A stretch of 64,000 nucleotides of DNA from SAR116 cluster bacterium AG-426-I14 (GTDB taxonomy: Bacteria; Pseudomonadota; Alphaproteobacteria; Puniceispirillales; Marisalimonadaceae), in NCBI GenBank assembly GCA_003210055.1, contig QCNS01000006.1:1-64000 (forward strand). Direction: 5' to 3'. Below, one piece after another: positions 24,827-34,886 of the stretch. Under the pieces are notes generated by a model. It had not been told where the DNA came from, did no database searches, and saw nothing but the letters and a program-made list of their open reading frames with translations. The first letter of the stretch is position 1; each line of letters starts with the position of its first letter. A program made the translations under genes and the position numbers.

Positions 24827-26161
24827 ATGGATATAATTAAAAATGCTAAAATATATACAGTTAGCGAGTTTTCAAATTCAATAAAAAAAATTGTAGAAGA
24901 AAATTTTCAATATATACAAATTAAAGGTGAAATATCTCGTCCATCTTTCCCACAATCTGGTCATATTTATTTTAATTTAAAAGATCAAAATGGATATATT
25001 TCTGCTATTATTTGGAAATACAATTCTTTTCATTCACCTATAAAACCTGAGGAGGGTTTGGAGGTTATTTGCTCAGGGAAAATTACAACTTTCTCTGGTC
25101 AATCAAAATATCAAATAATTGTAGATAAGATTGAATTAGAAGGTCAAGGTGCTCTTTTAAAATTATTAGAAGAAAGAAAAAAAAAGTTAACATCCAGAGG
25201 TTTTTTTGATGAAAAGTTCAAAAAACATATCCCATTTCTTCCTAGAAATATTGGAGTAATAACAAGTCCATCAGGAGCAGTCATTGAAGACATTTTGTAC
25301 ATTTTAAAAGAAAGATTTCCTATTAATGTTTACATTTGGCCCGTTTCAGTTCAAGGAGAGTATGCATCAAATGAAATTTCAAATGCTATTCAAGGTTTTA
25401 ACAGCGCTAATTTTAAAAATAATTATTGCAAGCCAGATGTAATAATAATTGCAAGGGGTGGAGGAAGTTTGGAAGACCTATGGTGTTTTAATGACGAAAA
25501 AATTGTTATATCTATCTTTGAGAGTGAAATACCAATAATTTCAGCTATTGGCCATGAAACTGATACAACATTGACTGATTTGGTCGCAGATTATAGAGCA
25601 CCTACACCATCAGCGGCTGCAGAAAAATCTGTTCCAGTTTTCAAGGATTTGAAATTTAAAATAGAAAATTTATCCTCTCGATTAAATTATGCAATAAGCA
25701 ATAAACTTAATTCAAATAATAAATCTTTAAAAACATTCAAACCCTTGCTATCACACTTAGAACAATTGATGGTTTTAAAAAGTCAAATGTTAGACATAAT
25801 TACTAAAGATTTTAATTTGAATTTTAGAGATCTCATATATGAAAAAAACAATGAATTAAATAAATTGTTACAGAAAATCATTAAACCTGAAAAACAAATT
25901 TTGAAAGTTGAAAATGAATTGAAATTAAAATCTAATAAACTTAAATCATTAATGCAATTTTATACTAAACAATTGTCAGAACATTTAAATGCAAAAACTA
26001 GACTTCTTAATGCTAATAGTTATGAAAAAATATTAGAAAGAGGTTTTACTATAAATTATGATTTGGACAACAAAATAATTACTTCAAAACGTCAGGCAAA
26101 GTCTAAGGAAAAGTTTAAAATTATTTTTAAAGATGGTAAAAAATTCGCAATATTTGAGTGA
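24827..26161 (+). CDS. xseA: Exodeoxyribonuclease VII large subunit
   Basis: A 444-residue XseA. The N-terminal OB domain starts YTVSEFSNSIKKIVEENF and includes IKGEISRPSFPQSGHIYF. The catalytic region has GVITSPSGAVIEDI, IIARGGGSLEDLWCFND and SAIGHETDTTLTDLVAD-type motifs, followed by the long coiled coil (about 275-400) that binds XseB. It degrades single-stranded DNA. xseB is not next to it. purD lies divergent 82 bases upstream, a frequent alphaproteobacterial neighbour. Confidence 0.95.
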   Translation: MDIIKNAKIYTVSEFSNSIKKIVEENFQYIQIKGEISRPSFPQSGHIYFNLKDQNGYISAIIWKYNSFHSPIKPEEGLEVICSGKITTFSGQSKYQIIVDKIELEGQGALLKLLEERKKKLTSRGFFDEKFKKHIPFLPRNIGVITSPSGAVIEDILYILKERFPINVYIWPVSVQGEYASNEISNAIQGFNSANFKNNYCKPDVIIIARGGGSLEDLWCFNDEKIVISIFESEIPIISAIGHETDTTLTDLVADYRAPTPSAAAEKSVPVFKDLKFKIENLSSRLNYAISNKLNSNNKSLKTFKPLLSHLEQLMVLKSQMLDIITKDFNLNFRDLIYEKNNELNKLLQKIIKPEKQILKVENELKLKSNKLKSLMQFYTKQLSEHLNAKTRLLNANSYEKILERGFTINYDLDNKIITSKRQAKSKEKFKIIFKDGKKFAIFE

Positions 26162-26166
26162 ACTTT

Positions 26167-27054
26167 TTATTTACCCCATCTTCTATGAGCCCACAACCAT
26201 TGTTCAGGGTTTTCGATAATCCACTCTTCAATTCTCTTAGAAATTGCTCTAGTAATGTTATAGACGTTTTCTTCATTTTCTTTCGAAAGTTTTATCTTTA
26301 ACTGATCTTCAATAGTCATTTTAAACCTAATTCCTTTCAACCTTTGTATTCTTACCATATAAATTGGAACATTTAACTTTATAGACATTAGAGCGGCAGC
26401 ATGCGGTGTAGGTGTTTTAATTCCAAAAAAAGGTACATTTATACCTTCTCTTAAAAGTTGATCATTGGTAAGGCCTATTATCTCATTATTTTTTAATTTT
26501 TTTGACATTCCTAACGCGGCAAGTCTTCCTTTTTTATAAAAATCAGCGTTCGCTTCTTTATTTCTATAAATTTGTATTTTGTTTAATATCCAATTGTTTA
26601 TTGGTCTAAAAACATAACCCGCCTTTCTTCCTGCTAAATCAGCAACTCTTAGAAGAAATTCCCAATTTCCAATATGAGCTCCGACTAAAATAGCTGGACC
26701 ATTTTTAATTTTTTCTAAACCAAAAGTTTCAAGTCGTTTTAATTTTATTAATTTTGTTATGTGAGGCATTTCACCTATTATTTGTCCGAAAACGAACCAA
26801 TGTTTTTTTGCTAAAGAATTTATTTCAACATCATTAAGTTTAGGAAATGCGATTTTTAGATGTTTTATAACTCTTGCATTATATTTGGTCATCGGTGCAA
26901 AAAATTGAACAAGTATACCACATAGATAAGACGAAAGCTTATAAGGTAATAGCTTTAAAAAAAGAAAAAAAGGGAGAACAATTAATGCTACGATTGGGTC
27001 ATGAATGTAACGATCATATTTTTTTTTCAGTAAAAATATATAATATTTATGCAT
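26167..27054 (-). CDS. Lipid A late acyltransferase (LpxL/HtrB family)
   Basis: A 295-residue membrane-anchored acyltransferase. A hydrophobic N-terminal segment (about 20-36) precedes the catalytic HIGNWE (H127-x4-E132) in VGAHIGNWEF. GRLAALGMSKKLKNNEIIGLTND and the C-terminal NPEQWLWAHRRW are typical of LpxL/LpxM proteins. It adds a secondary acyl chain to Kdo2-lipid IVA at the inner membrane. It is the last gene of the minus-strand block DUF374-waaA-lpxK-lpxL, overlapping lpxK by eight bases. LpxL or LpxM cannot be separated by eye. Confidence 0.9.
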   Translation of the reverse strand: MHKYYIFLLKKKYDRYIHDPIVALIVLPFFLFLKLLPYKLSSYLCGILVQFFAPMTKYNARVIKHLKIAFPKLNDVEINSLAKKHWFVFGQIIGEMPHITKLIKLKRLETFGLEKIKNGPAILVGAHIGNWEFLLRVADLAGRKAGYVFRPINNWILNKIQIYRNKEANADFYKKGRLAALGMSKKLKNNEIIGLTNDQLLREGINVPFFGIKTPTPHAAALMSIKLNVPIYMVRIQRLKGIRFKMTIEDQLKIKLSKENEENVYNITRAISKRIEEWIIENPEQWLWAHRRWGK

Positions 27055-28027
27055 TAATTCGATTATTAATAAACAATTTAAACTTTTTTAATTCACTTAC
27101 GGACATTTTAATTTCAATAGGTAATATGTCTATATATTTATGAAATTTAACGTTTATTTTCACTATATCTTTTTCTGTTGTAATTAATTTTAAATTTGAT
27201 TTTGATGCATCATTTATCATATTGATTATGTCATTTTCTTCGTATTTAAAATGGTCTGGAAAACTACGAAAATTCTTAATATTGAAATTCATTAACTTAA
27301 GTGTATCAATAAACTTTTCAGGATTAGCTATTGCACAAAATGCATAATACCTTTGGTAAGGATGTTTGTTTTTTTTGGCAGAGATAAATGTATCAAAACT
27401 AGTTTTGTTGAATGTAGGTTTATGTTCATTCTTGTTACCTGTTAAGATAATCGCATCAATTCTGTTAAGGCATGAATTTAAAGTTTCTCTCAATGGACCT
27501 GCAGGTAAGCAAAATCCATTTCCAAATAAAAATTTTTTATCAACAGCAAGTAAATTTATATTTTTGTAGACTTGATGATTCTGCAATCCATCATCCATCA
27601 AAACCAAGTCATATTTTTTTTTAAATTTTTCTATATATTTAATACCAAGAAAACGATTTTTTGAAATTAAAGTAGGTCCTGTTTTTGCTAAAATTAGATC
27701 TTCATCACCAAAAATATTCTCTTCTGAGTTAATTTTTACCATCATAGGTCCAGGGGTTTTTGCTTTATATCCACCAGTTAAAAAAATAGGCTTATATCCC
27801 AATTCTTTTAACCATTTAAAAATACTAATCGATAAAGGGGTTTTACCAGAGCCACCAACAGTTGCGTTTCCAATGCAAATAACCATGAGGTTTGACTTGT
27901 AAGGATTTGAAAGATTTTTTTTTATTTTAAAAATTAATATCCATAATAATGAGAAAGGATATAAGATAATTGAAAAAAAAAGAGAAATTTTATTTCTTTT
28001 ATACCAAAATTTAGGAGCAATTATCAT
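27047..28027 (-). CDS. lpxK: Tetraacyldisaccharide 4'-kinase
   Basis: A 326-residue kinase of lipid A synthesis. A short N-terminal membrane segment (about 15-34) is followed by the P-loop GNATVGGSGKTPLS (54-67), LTGGYK, and DDGLQNHQ with the catalytic acidic residues. The region from GNGFCLPAGPLRE and ITTEKDIVKI close to the C terminus complete the LpxK pattern. It phosphorylates the 4' position of the lipid A disaccharide, before Kdo addition by the upstream waaA product. It overlaps both neighbours by four to eight bases. Confidence 0.95.
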   Translation of the reverse strand: MIIAPKFWYKRNKISLFFSIILYPFSLLWILIFKIKKNLSNPYKSNLMVICIGNATVGGSGKTPLSISIFKWLKELGYKPIFLTGGYKAKTPGPMMVKINSEENIFGDEDLILAKTGPTLISKNRFLGIKYIEKFKKKYDLVLMDDGLQNHQVYKNINLLAVDKKFLFGNGFCLPAGPLRETLNSCLNRIDAIILTGNKNEHKPTFNKTSFDTFISAKKNKHPYQRYYAFCAIANPEKFIDTLKLMNFNIKNFRSFPDHFKYEENDIINMINDASKSNLKLITTEKDIVKINVKFHKYIDILPIEIKMSVSELKKFKLFINNRINA

Positions 28028-29334
28028 TTAGCTTTATTCTTATTCATGATAGCAAGAAGATATTCACTAGCCTCGTCTGCTCTCAATTGGGCATACCCCG
28101 ACGCCTCTATTGCATTTTTACCCATATCTTCTAATCTAAGAGGCTCATTTATGAGCTCATTTACTTTATTAACAAAATTTTTTTTAAAAAACTTATTTTT
28201 TTCGATTTTTATTGCACCACCTGACCATACCAGATCGTTTATTTGTGCATTACATTTTTCTGTATAAGGGCCCATTATTACACATTTACCAAAGTGTGCT
28301 GCTTCTGCAGGGTTATGTCCTCCCGCTGGAACGAGAGATCCAGCAACAAAAACTAAGTTTGAAACTTCTATTAATGAACCCATTTCACCCATTGTATCAG
28401 CTAGATAGAAATAATCATTATTTTCTGGATATTCATTTTTGCTTCTACATTTAATATCATAACCTGCGTTTTTAATTAAATTTTGAATTGATTGACTTCT
28501 TTTAACATGTCTTGGAACAATAATTATAATAGTATTATTATATCCTTTTTTTCTGAAAGAATTAGCAAGTTGAATTAATACTTCTTCTTCACCTTGATGC
28601 GTTGAGGCAGCCAATATTATTTTTTTATTAGATAAATTTTTTTTTAATCTTTTTACATATTTAACATTTATTGACGGTTTTTCTGCAATAGATTTTAGGC
28701 TAGTTAAACTCCTTATTTCTTTTGCTCCTAAATTTTCAAATAGTTTCGCATGTTGTGGATCAACTGCTAAGACTAGATCCACATTTTTAAAAATTTTTTT
28801 TGCTAACATTTTGCCAATTCCTCTCCAAAATCTTGCAGATTTTTTAGACATTTGAGATGATGCTAATATAGTTGGAATTTTATTTAGTGTAGGAAGATAA
28901 ATCAAATTTGGCCAAAAATCAGACTCTAAAAAAACTGCCATATCAGGTTTCCAGTTTTTCAAAAACTTTTTAACAAATTCATGATAATCATATGGATGAT
29001 ATTGATGAATACCAGGAAAACCTTGTTTTATTTTGTTGATAACATATTTGGCTGAAGTGACAGTATTTGTAGTAATTAGAAACTTCGTATCTTTTTTTAA
29101 ACAAGAATCATTTTTTATCATTGAATTTGCTAATGCTATTGCTGCTACTGACTCACCAACACTTGATCCATGAAGCCAAATGATTTTTTTTGAATTTCTT
29201 TTTCTAGAAGATACTCCATACCTCTCATTAATTCTGCTTTTTTCTTCTTTTCCTTTATTGACTCTATAATTCAGATAATTAGGTATAAAGCTTTTCAGAA
29301 GTTTCCAAAAAAAATTGTATATTAATAGTGTCAT
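28024..29334 (-). CDS. waaA: 3-deoxy-D-manno-octulosonic acid transferase
   Basis: A 436-residue GT30 glycosyltransferase that transfers Kdo to lipid IVA. Marks of the family are an N-terminal membrane anchor, IWLHGSSVGES, LITTNTVTSA, the WKPDMAVFLESDFWPNL block, and the C-terminal donor-binding region FVAGSLVPAGGHNPAEAAHFG. The stop overlaps the start of lpxK by four bases. Together with lpxK and the LpxL-like gene it shows that this organism makes Kdo-lipid A, so the outer membrane carries LPS. Confidence 0.95.
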   Translation of the reverse strand: MTLLIYNFFWKLLKSFIPNYLNYRVNKGKEEKSRINERYGVSSRKRNSKKIIWLHGSSVGESVAAIALANSMIKNDSCLKKDTKFLITTNTVTSAKYVINKIKQGFPGIHQYHPYDYHEFVKKFLKNWKPDMAVFLESDFWPNLIYLPTLNKIPTILASSQMSKKSARFWRGIGKMLAKKIFKNVDLVLAVDPQHAKLFENLGAKEIRSLTSLKSIAEKPSINVKYVKRLKKNLSNKKIILAASTHQGEEEVLIQLANSFRKKGYNNTIIIIVPRHVKRSQSIQNLIKNAGYDIKCRSKNEYPENNDYFYLADTMGEMGSLIEVSNLVFVAGSLVPAGGHNPAEAAHFGKCVIMGPYTEKCNAQINDLVWSGGAIKIEKNKFFKKNFVNKVNELINEPLRLEDMGKNAIEASGYAQLRADEASEYLLAIMNKNKAK

Positions 29335-29341
29335 ATTATAC

Positions 29342-30013
29342 TTATTTATATTTTTTTTCTGACAATAAAGTTAATTTTTTTAAGGTGTTTTCAACCTTCT
29401 GTTTTTTTGCCTCAAATTGATTCTCACTCAATTTTCGTTCTATAAATATAGCTTTACCAAATATATACGATCCTTTTGAAAAAGGATAAGGAATCACAAA
29501 TTTATCCCAAGAATCTAATATCTTATATTTTTCAGTATTCCATACTAATGGTATTATTGGTGCTCCAGTGACTTGAGCAAGTTTTATAATTCCTTCTTTA
29601 ACTTTTTCTCTTGGACCTCTGGGACCATCAGGAGTGATAGAGACACATTCACCCTCTCTAATTGATTTAACCAGTTTTAAAAATGCTTTTGTTCCACCCT
29701 TCATGCTTGAACCAAAAACAATTTTAAGTTTAAGCAATTTTAAAAGTATTACAGTAACTAATGCATCAGAGTGACCAGAAATAAGTACGTTGTGAGTTAA
29801 ATGTTTAGGTAAAAAATGAGGCCCTAAAAACAACTTATTGTGCCAACAACAAAAAATATAAGTTTTTTTACTTTTAAATATTAAATTTTTATTATTTAAA
29901 TCCAAACAATTCCATCTTATAGAATAAAATATAAACTTTGTTATAACAAAAATAAAAAACCCAAGGATTTTTTGTCCAATTGAGCTTTTATTTATTCTTT
30001 TAATTAATTTCAT
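29342..30013 (-). CDS. DUF374 lysophospholipid acyltransferase-like protein
   Basis: A 223-residue protein of the DUF374 family with a hydrophobic N-terminal segment. It has ISGHSDALVTVILL (about 79-92), GSSMKGGTKAFL, and VSITPDGPRGPREKVKEG, the acyl-acceptor side motif. It lies directly upstream of waaA in the order DUF374-waaA-lpxK, standard for alphaproteobacteria, where this family is tied to lipid A or outer-membrane lipid acylation (the LpxL-like secondary acyl transfer is one proposal). The precise substrate is unknown. Confidence 0.82.
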   Translation of the reverse strand: MKLIKRINKSSIGQKILGFFIFVITKFIFYSIRWNCLDLNNKNLIFKSKKTYIFCCWHNKLFLGPHFLPKHLTHNVLISGHSDALVTVILLKLLKLKIVFGSSMKGGTKAFLKLVKSIREGECVSITPDGPRGPREKVKEGIIKLAQVTGAPIIPLVWNTEKYKILDSWDKFVIPYPFSKGSYIFGKAIFIERKLSENQFEAKKQKVENTLKKLTLLSEKKYK

Positions 30014-30076
30014 TATTTTTTTTAATTTTATTTAATTAAGTTTTTTATACATTATTTGATATAATAGATAATTAAA

Positions 30077-31816
30077 ATGAATAAAAAAAAAAACATAAAT
30101 AAACTGATTTTAAAAAAACTATACAATAATTTTGTAATTTTTTATAAATTTGACATTTTATTTGCTTTTATTCTTCTTATTTTAGTTAGCATAACAGCAT
30201 CTACTTATCCCTATTTAATACAAATTATATTTGATGGATTAATTAATAAAAATAGCAATTGGATGTTTATACCATTTTTAATTGCTGTGCTGGCTTTATT
30301 TAGAGGAATTGTTATGTATTTGCAAATCAAACATGTTGCAAAAATTTCTCTAAAAATTGGAAGAGATATTCAAAAAAAGTTATCAAATCATATTCTTTTT
30401 TCAGATGTAGCTGTTATTTCCAATATTTCTTCTGGAAATCATATATCTAGAGTAATGAATGATGTTCATTTAATTAGGGAGGGATTAGAAAAATCAATTA
30501 ATAATTTGATTAAAGACTTTTTAACAATTATTTTTCTTTTCTGCTATCTGTTTTGGTTAGATTGGATTTTATCTATAATCGTAATTTTGATTTATCCATT
30601 GGCTTTAAAACCAATTATATCAATTGGAAAAAAACAGAGATTCTATGCAAAGTCTTTACAAGAACATTTAGAGGGACTTACTTCCTTTTTATCTGAAATT
30701 TTTAGAAGTGTGTCTATGATAAAATCTTATTCTATAGAAAATAAAGAGCGAGATAGAATAAATAATTCCTTAAATTTATTGTTTGAAAAAATGTATAACT
30801 TAGTTAAAGGCAGAGCCAAAATTTTACCAATTTTAGAAGTTTTAGGTGGTTTAGCTGTGGCTATAGTAATTTATGTAGCTAGTTTCAGAGTTATGAGTGG
30901 TGACTTGTCTCCCGGAAGTGTTATTGGTTTTGTAACAGCTTTACTTATGTTAGCTCAGCCAGCTAGGGCTCTGGGTACTTTTAATACAGTTGCTCAAGAG
31001 GGTTTGAGCGCATTAGAAAGAATTTTTAATCAATTAGAAATAAAACCAAAAATTGAAGGGATAATTTCAAAAAAAGACTTTAAGTTAAATATGTCTATTG
31101 GCCCAAAAATAGAATTTAATAATGTTTCATTTATGCATTCGAAAGATGAAATGATTTTAAAAAATGTTTCATTAAAAATAAAATCTTGTGAAAAAATTGC
31201 AATTATAGGACCAAGTGGTTCTGGGAAAACAACGATCTTAAAACTGCTAAGTAGATTTTTTGATCCTACTTCGGGAAGAATATTAATAAATAATAATGAA
31301 TTAAATAAATGTGATTTATCATCTCTTAGGCAAACGATAAGTTTGGTAAGCCAAGATGTAATTATATATAATGATACATTTTATAATAATATATTGTTGG
31401 GTGATTTAAATGCGTCTCCAGAAAAAGTAAAAAATGCATCAAAAAAAGCAAAAATCCATGATTATATAATGAGTCTAACTGATGGTTATGATACAATAAT
31501 TGGTGAGGGTGGTAATACACTTTCAGGAGGTCAAAAGCAGAGAATCTCCATAGCGAGAGCTTTTTTAAAAAACTCTCCAATATTACTTCTAGATGAAATT
31601 ACAAGTTCGCTCGACAAAATGACATCTAAGTCTATTAAAAACTCATTTCATGACCTTTCAAAGAACAAAACTTGTATAACAATAACTCATAAGTTAGAAG
31701 ATTTAAAAAGTTTTGATAGAATTATTTTAATTGATAATGGAAAACTTATAGTTGAGGGTAACCATAAAACGTTATCTAAAGAATCAAAAATCTATCAAAA
31801 TTTAATTAAAAATTAA
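30077..31816 (+). CDS. ABC transporter, fused permease/ATPase (MsbA-like)
   Basis: A 579-residue half-transporter with an N-terminal six-helix membrane domain (about 25-310) and a C-terminal ATPase. Walker A is GPSGSGKTT, the Q loop follows, the signature is LSGGQKQR and Walker B is ILLLDEITSSLD. It resembles MsbA-type lipid flippases. Its location opposite the waaA-lpxK block and the absence of another exporter nearby suggest lipid A core flipping, but multidrug or other lipid export is possible. The gene is divergent from DUF374 across about 60 bases. Confidence 0.85.
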   Translation: MNKKKNINKLILKKLYNNFVIFYKFDILFAFILLILVSITASTYPYLIQIIFDGLINKNSNWMFIPFLIAVLALFRGIVMYLQIKHVAKISLKIGRDIQKKLSNHILFSDVAVISNISSGNHISRVMNDVHLIREGLEKSINNLIKDFLTIIFLFCYLFWLDWILSIIVILIYPLALKPIISIGKKQRFYAKSLQEHLEGLTSFLSEIFRSVSMIKSYSIENKERDRINNSLNLLFEKMYNLVKGRAKILPILEVLGGLAVAIVIYVASFRVMSGDLSPGSVIGFVTALLMLAQPARALGTFNTVAQEGLSALERIFNQLEIKPKIEGIISKKDFKLNMSIGPKIEFNNVSFMHSKDEMILKNVSLKIKSCEKIAIIGPSGSGKTTILKLLSRFFDPTSGRILINNNELNKCDLSSLRQTISLVSQDVIIYNDTFYNNILLGDLNASPEKVKNASKKAKIHDYIMSLTDGYDTIIGEGGNTLSGGQKQRISIARAFLKNSPILLLDEITSSLDKMTSKSIKNSFHDLSKNKTCITITHKLEDLKSFDRIILIDNGKLIVEGNHKTLSKESKIYQNLIKN

Positions 31817-31817
31817 G

Positions 31818-32477
31818 TTATTCTCTTCTGAGAATTTTAAACAAAAAATTATTAAGTAAATTGCTTGAACGAAATTCTTTTTCTAGTTTATTGGGGTCAT
31901 AAACGGTCTCAACCCAATCAAGAAAATGAAAATTTTTATTTTTTTTTATAAATTCTTCATACTCTTCAATAAATTTATCTAGAATACCAGTTTTGGCATA
32001 CTTTATATGCAAAAATTTTAATGATAATTGTTTTTTTGCTTGACTTGGAACTTCTTCACAATACAAGATCTTATATAAAGCAGCCACTATCCCTGCTCTG
32101 TCAGCTCCTGATTTACAGTGTATCAAAGCTGGATATTTTATTTTTTTAAACACCTTATTAGCTCTTATGATAAGTTCTTTATCTGGAGCAGCTCTAGACC
32201 TGGCATTTAGGTTTATTAATTCAATACCATATTTCTCACATGCTTCATTTTCTAAGAGCCAACCTCCATCTCTTTTAGTACCTCTACAATTTATTATAGT
32301 TTTTATTCCAAGAACATTTTTATACTTTCTTATTCTTTGAGGAGTAGGCATATTACATCTGTAGATATTATCATCTATTTTAAAGAAATTATGATATAGA
32401 AGTCTCAGGAAGCCATGATCTGATATCATCATTTCAAACCAAGCCGAAAGTCTATTAAAATTTTTTCTTTTTACCAA
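31818..32477 (-). CDS. Cys-X5-Arg (tyrosine/dual-specificity type) phosphatase
   Basis: A 219-residue protein with the phosphatase loop HCKSGADRAG, giving Cys121 and Arg127 (C-x5-R). Upstream are NCRGTKRDGGWL and the predicted general acid region LNARSRAAP. There is no signal peptide or clear membrane helix. It is convergent with the MsbA-like gene and just downstream of pmbA. In Caulobacter a phosphatase of this superfamily (CtpA) acts in lipid A modification; the neighbourhood here makes a similar role plausible, but protein or nucleotide substrates are also possible. Confidence 0.8.
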   Translation of the reverse strand: MVKRKNFNRLSAWFEMMISDHGFLRLLYHNFFKIDDNIYRCNMPTPQRIRKYKNVLGIKTIINCRGTKRDGGWLLENEACEKYGIELINLNARSRAAPDKELIIRANKVFKKIKYPALIHCKSGADRAGIVAALYKILYCEEVPSQAKKQLSLKFLHIKYAKTGILDKFIEEYEEFIKKNKNFHFLDWVETVYDPNKLEKEFRSSNLLNNFLFKILRRE

Positions 32478-32484
32478 ATCTAAT

Positions 32485-33855
32485 TCAGCTCCCAGCTACA
32501 ACCATATTTTTTATCATAAGAGTAGGGCAAACCATTGAAAAAGAATAATCAACATCATTAGCAGCAATCATATCTTTAAACATATCTATTAAGTTACCAG
32601 CAATTGTGGCCTCAGAAATTGGATGTGAAATTTTACCATTTTTAATCCAAAATCCACTTGCTCCTCTACTATAATCTCCAGTGATCAGAGAAACACTGGA
32701 GCCAATTAACTCTGTAATTAAAAATCCTTCTTTAATATCTGCAACTAAATCTTCAGGACTACTTTTACCAGGTTCTAGAATAAAATTACTTATCCCAGGT
32801 GAAGGTGAACCATTTAATCCTCTGACAGCATTACCATTTGTAGACAAATTTAATTGTAAACTTGAACCTATATCTAATAGCCAATTATCTAATACTCCAT
32901 TATTAACAAAGATTGTTTTTCTTGTACCAATTCCTTCACCATCAAATAATCTAGAGCCAGGACCTTTTTTTATTAGAGGATTATCTAAAATATTTAAGTC
33001 TTTGGGAAATACTTGTTTTTTATAAAACTCTTTTAAAAAACTTGTACCTCTTACTATTGATGATCCATTTATAGCTGATGCAATATGACCCAAAATAGAT
33101 CTCGCGACCCTTGGATCAAAAATAATTGGATAATTACCTGTTTTAGGTTTGATTGAACCAATTTTCGATAATGCTCTGTTTGCGGCTTTTTCACCTATTT
33201 CCTTTGGGCTAAGTAAATCATTTAAAAAAACTTTTGAAGAAAAGTCGTAATCTCTCTCCATTTTATTATTTTTTTCTGCGATCATGACTGCTGAAATTGA
33301 ATTAACAGAACTTTTTTTTCTTCCAAAAAATCCATTACTGGTTATAAGATTAATCTCATTATGACCCCATGATGATTCTGCACCATCACTCTTTAAATTT
33401 TTTGATAACTTGAGGGCATATTCTTCTACCTCGCAAGCATTATTAATTAGATCAAAAATTTCTGTCTCTGTTTTATCAAAAGATTCAATATCCAAAGATG
33501 ATTTTACAGGGTTCATTTTAAGCATTTCTTTAGTTGCAATTGTAGAATATTTATCTTCTGGAGCTATTTTTGCCATTTCAACAGCTTTTTGAGAAATCTT
33601 GATTAAGTTATCTTTTGTGATCAAGTTGGAAGAAATGCTACTATTTTTTTTTCCTACAAAGGCTCTTAGTCCAATATCAAAACTGTCATATCTTTCTATG
33701 GTTTCTTCTTTTCCATATCTTATGGATGCTGATAGACCCTTACTTTTAGACATTATTACATCAACATCTGTAGCACCCTGTTTTTTTGCTTCTTTTACTA
33801 TAAGTTCTAAAGCTTCTTTATCATTTAATGATATTTGTTTTTTATTTTTTTCCAT
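32485..33855 (-). CDS. pmbA: TldE/PmbA, metalloprotease partner subunit
   Basis: A 456-residue PmbA (TldE). Family blocks are GLSASIRYGKEETIERYDS, the central PIIFDPRVARSILGHIASAINGS, GTRKTIFVNNGVLDNWLLD, and the C-terminal GDYSRGASGFWIKNGKI. It lacks the HExxxH site, as expected of the E subunit, which pairs with TldD. TldD is also encoded in this window (44.2-45.7 kb), so the TldDE protease is complete. The complex degrades unfolded peptides and matures some ribosomal peptides in other bacteria. It is 71 bases from the divergent argC. Confidence 0.93.
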   Translation of the reverse strand: MEKNKKQISLNDKEALELIVKEAKKQGATDVDVIMSKSKGLSASIRYGKEETIERYDSFDIGLRAFVGKKNSSISSNLITKDNLIKISQKAVEMAKIAPEDKYSTIATKEMLKMNPVKSSLDIESFDKTETEIFDLINNACEVEEYALKLSKNLKSDGAESSWGHNEINLITSNGFFGRKKSSVNSISAVMIAEKNNKMERDYDFSSKVFLNDLLSPKEIGEKAANRALSKIGSIKPKTGNYPIIFDPRVARSILGHIASAINGSSIVRGTSFLKEFYKKQVFPKDLNILDNPLIKKGPGSRLFDGEGIGTRKTIFVNNGVLDNWLLDIGSSLQLNLSTNGNAVRGLNGSPSPGISNFILEPGKSSPEDLVADIKEGFLITELIGSSVSLITGDYSRGASGFWIKNGKISHPISEATIAGNLIDMFKDMIAANDVDYSFSMVCPTLMIKNMVVAGS

Positions 33856-33926
33856 GTTTTAAATATGTGTACTATTTTTAATTAATATAATGTTATATTA
33901 CTTTCAATAATTAAAAGGTTTTAATT

Positions 33927-34886
33927 TTGATGAAAAAAAAAATATTCATTGATGGTGAAGAGGGTACAACAGGTCTTCAAATATCAGAAAAGCTTCTAAA
34001 ACACCCAAAAATTGATATTTTAAAAATTGATCGAACCAATAGAAAAAATCCCATCGAAAGAAGAAAATTGATGGAATCTTCTGATTTAACTTTTTTTTGT
34101 TTGCCGGATGATGCTGCAAAAGAGGCTTTAACAATTGCAAAATCACTAACTTCTAAAAAACCAATCATAATTGATGCATCTACTGCACATAGAATAAGTC
34201 CAGATTGGGTTTATGGTTTACCAGAACTTAACTCAAGACAAAAGGAGCTAATTGCCAATTCAAAACAAATATCAGTTCCTGGATGTTATGCAAGTGGTGC
34301 AACATTATTAATTAATCCATTAATTAGAAATTCAATTATTTCAAAGGATTTAACTCTGTGTATCAATGCTGTTAGTGGATATAGTGGAGGTGGTAAAAAG
34401 TTAATAGAGCATTTTGATAAAAATAATAATCAAGATCTTGAACCATTTTTTTATTATGGTCTAAACTTAAATCATAAACACATACCAGAAATAATGTTTC
34501 ATAATAAGTTAGATAAAAAGCCAATCTTCCTTCCGTCAGTTGCAGATTATTTTCAAGGCATGATAGTTAATTTACCGTTACATAAAGAATGGATTAATCA
34601 AGCATTTGATTTTCAGGATATTATAAATATTTTCAAAAAAGAATATGAACATTTTCATTTCGTTAAAATGTTTTCATATAAAAATTCTATGTCAAAAAAC
34701 AAATTTTATAGACCTGATAAAGTGGTTAATTCTAATTTTATACATATTGATTTTTATTTTGATGAGACTAAAGAACAAATGATTTTGTCATCCAATTTCG
34801 ATAATTTGGGTAAGGGTGCATCAGGAGCGGCCATACAATGTATGAATTTAGTTTTTGGTTTTCCTGAAAACTTAAGTTTAGAGTAG
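33927..34886 (+). CDS. argC: N-acetyl-gamma-glutamyl-phosphate reductase, short type
   Basis: A 319-residue ArgC of the second (short) type. The NADP-binding start is KIFIDGEEGTTGLQI, the catalytic cysteine is C120 in SVPGCYASGATLL, and GYSGGGKKLIE follows. It makes N-acetylglutamate semialdehyde for arginine synthesis. It is followed with no gap by the uncharacterised 258-residue gene, whose ATG touches its stop. A single ATG start (MMKKKI) follows TTTTGATG; an alternative is the second Met. Confidence 0.93.
   Translation: MMKKKIFIDGEEGTTGLQISEKLLKHPKIDILKIDRTNRKNPIERRKLMESSDLTFFCLPDDAAKEALTIAKSLTSKKPIIIDASTAHRISPDWVYGLPELNSRQKELIANSKQISVPGCYASGATLLINPLIRNSIISKDLTLCINAVSGYSGGGKKLIEHFDKNNNQDLEPFFYYGLNLNHKHIPEIMFHNKLDKKPIFLPSVADYFQGMIVNLPLHKEWINQAFDFQDIINIFKKEYEHFHFVKMFSYKNSMSKNKFYRPDKVVNSNFIHIDFYFDETKEQMILSSNFDNLGKGASGAAIQCMNLVFGFPENLSLE

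Noticed and set aside
32681-33025. 114-residue plus-strand frame
   Set aside because: Antisense shadow of pmbA, which is strongly supported by family motifs.
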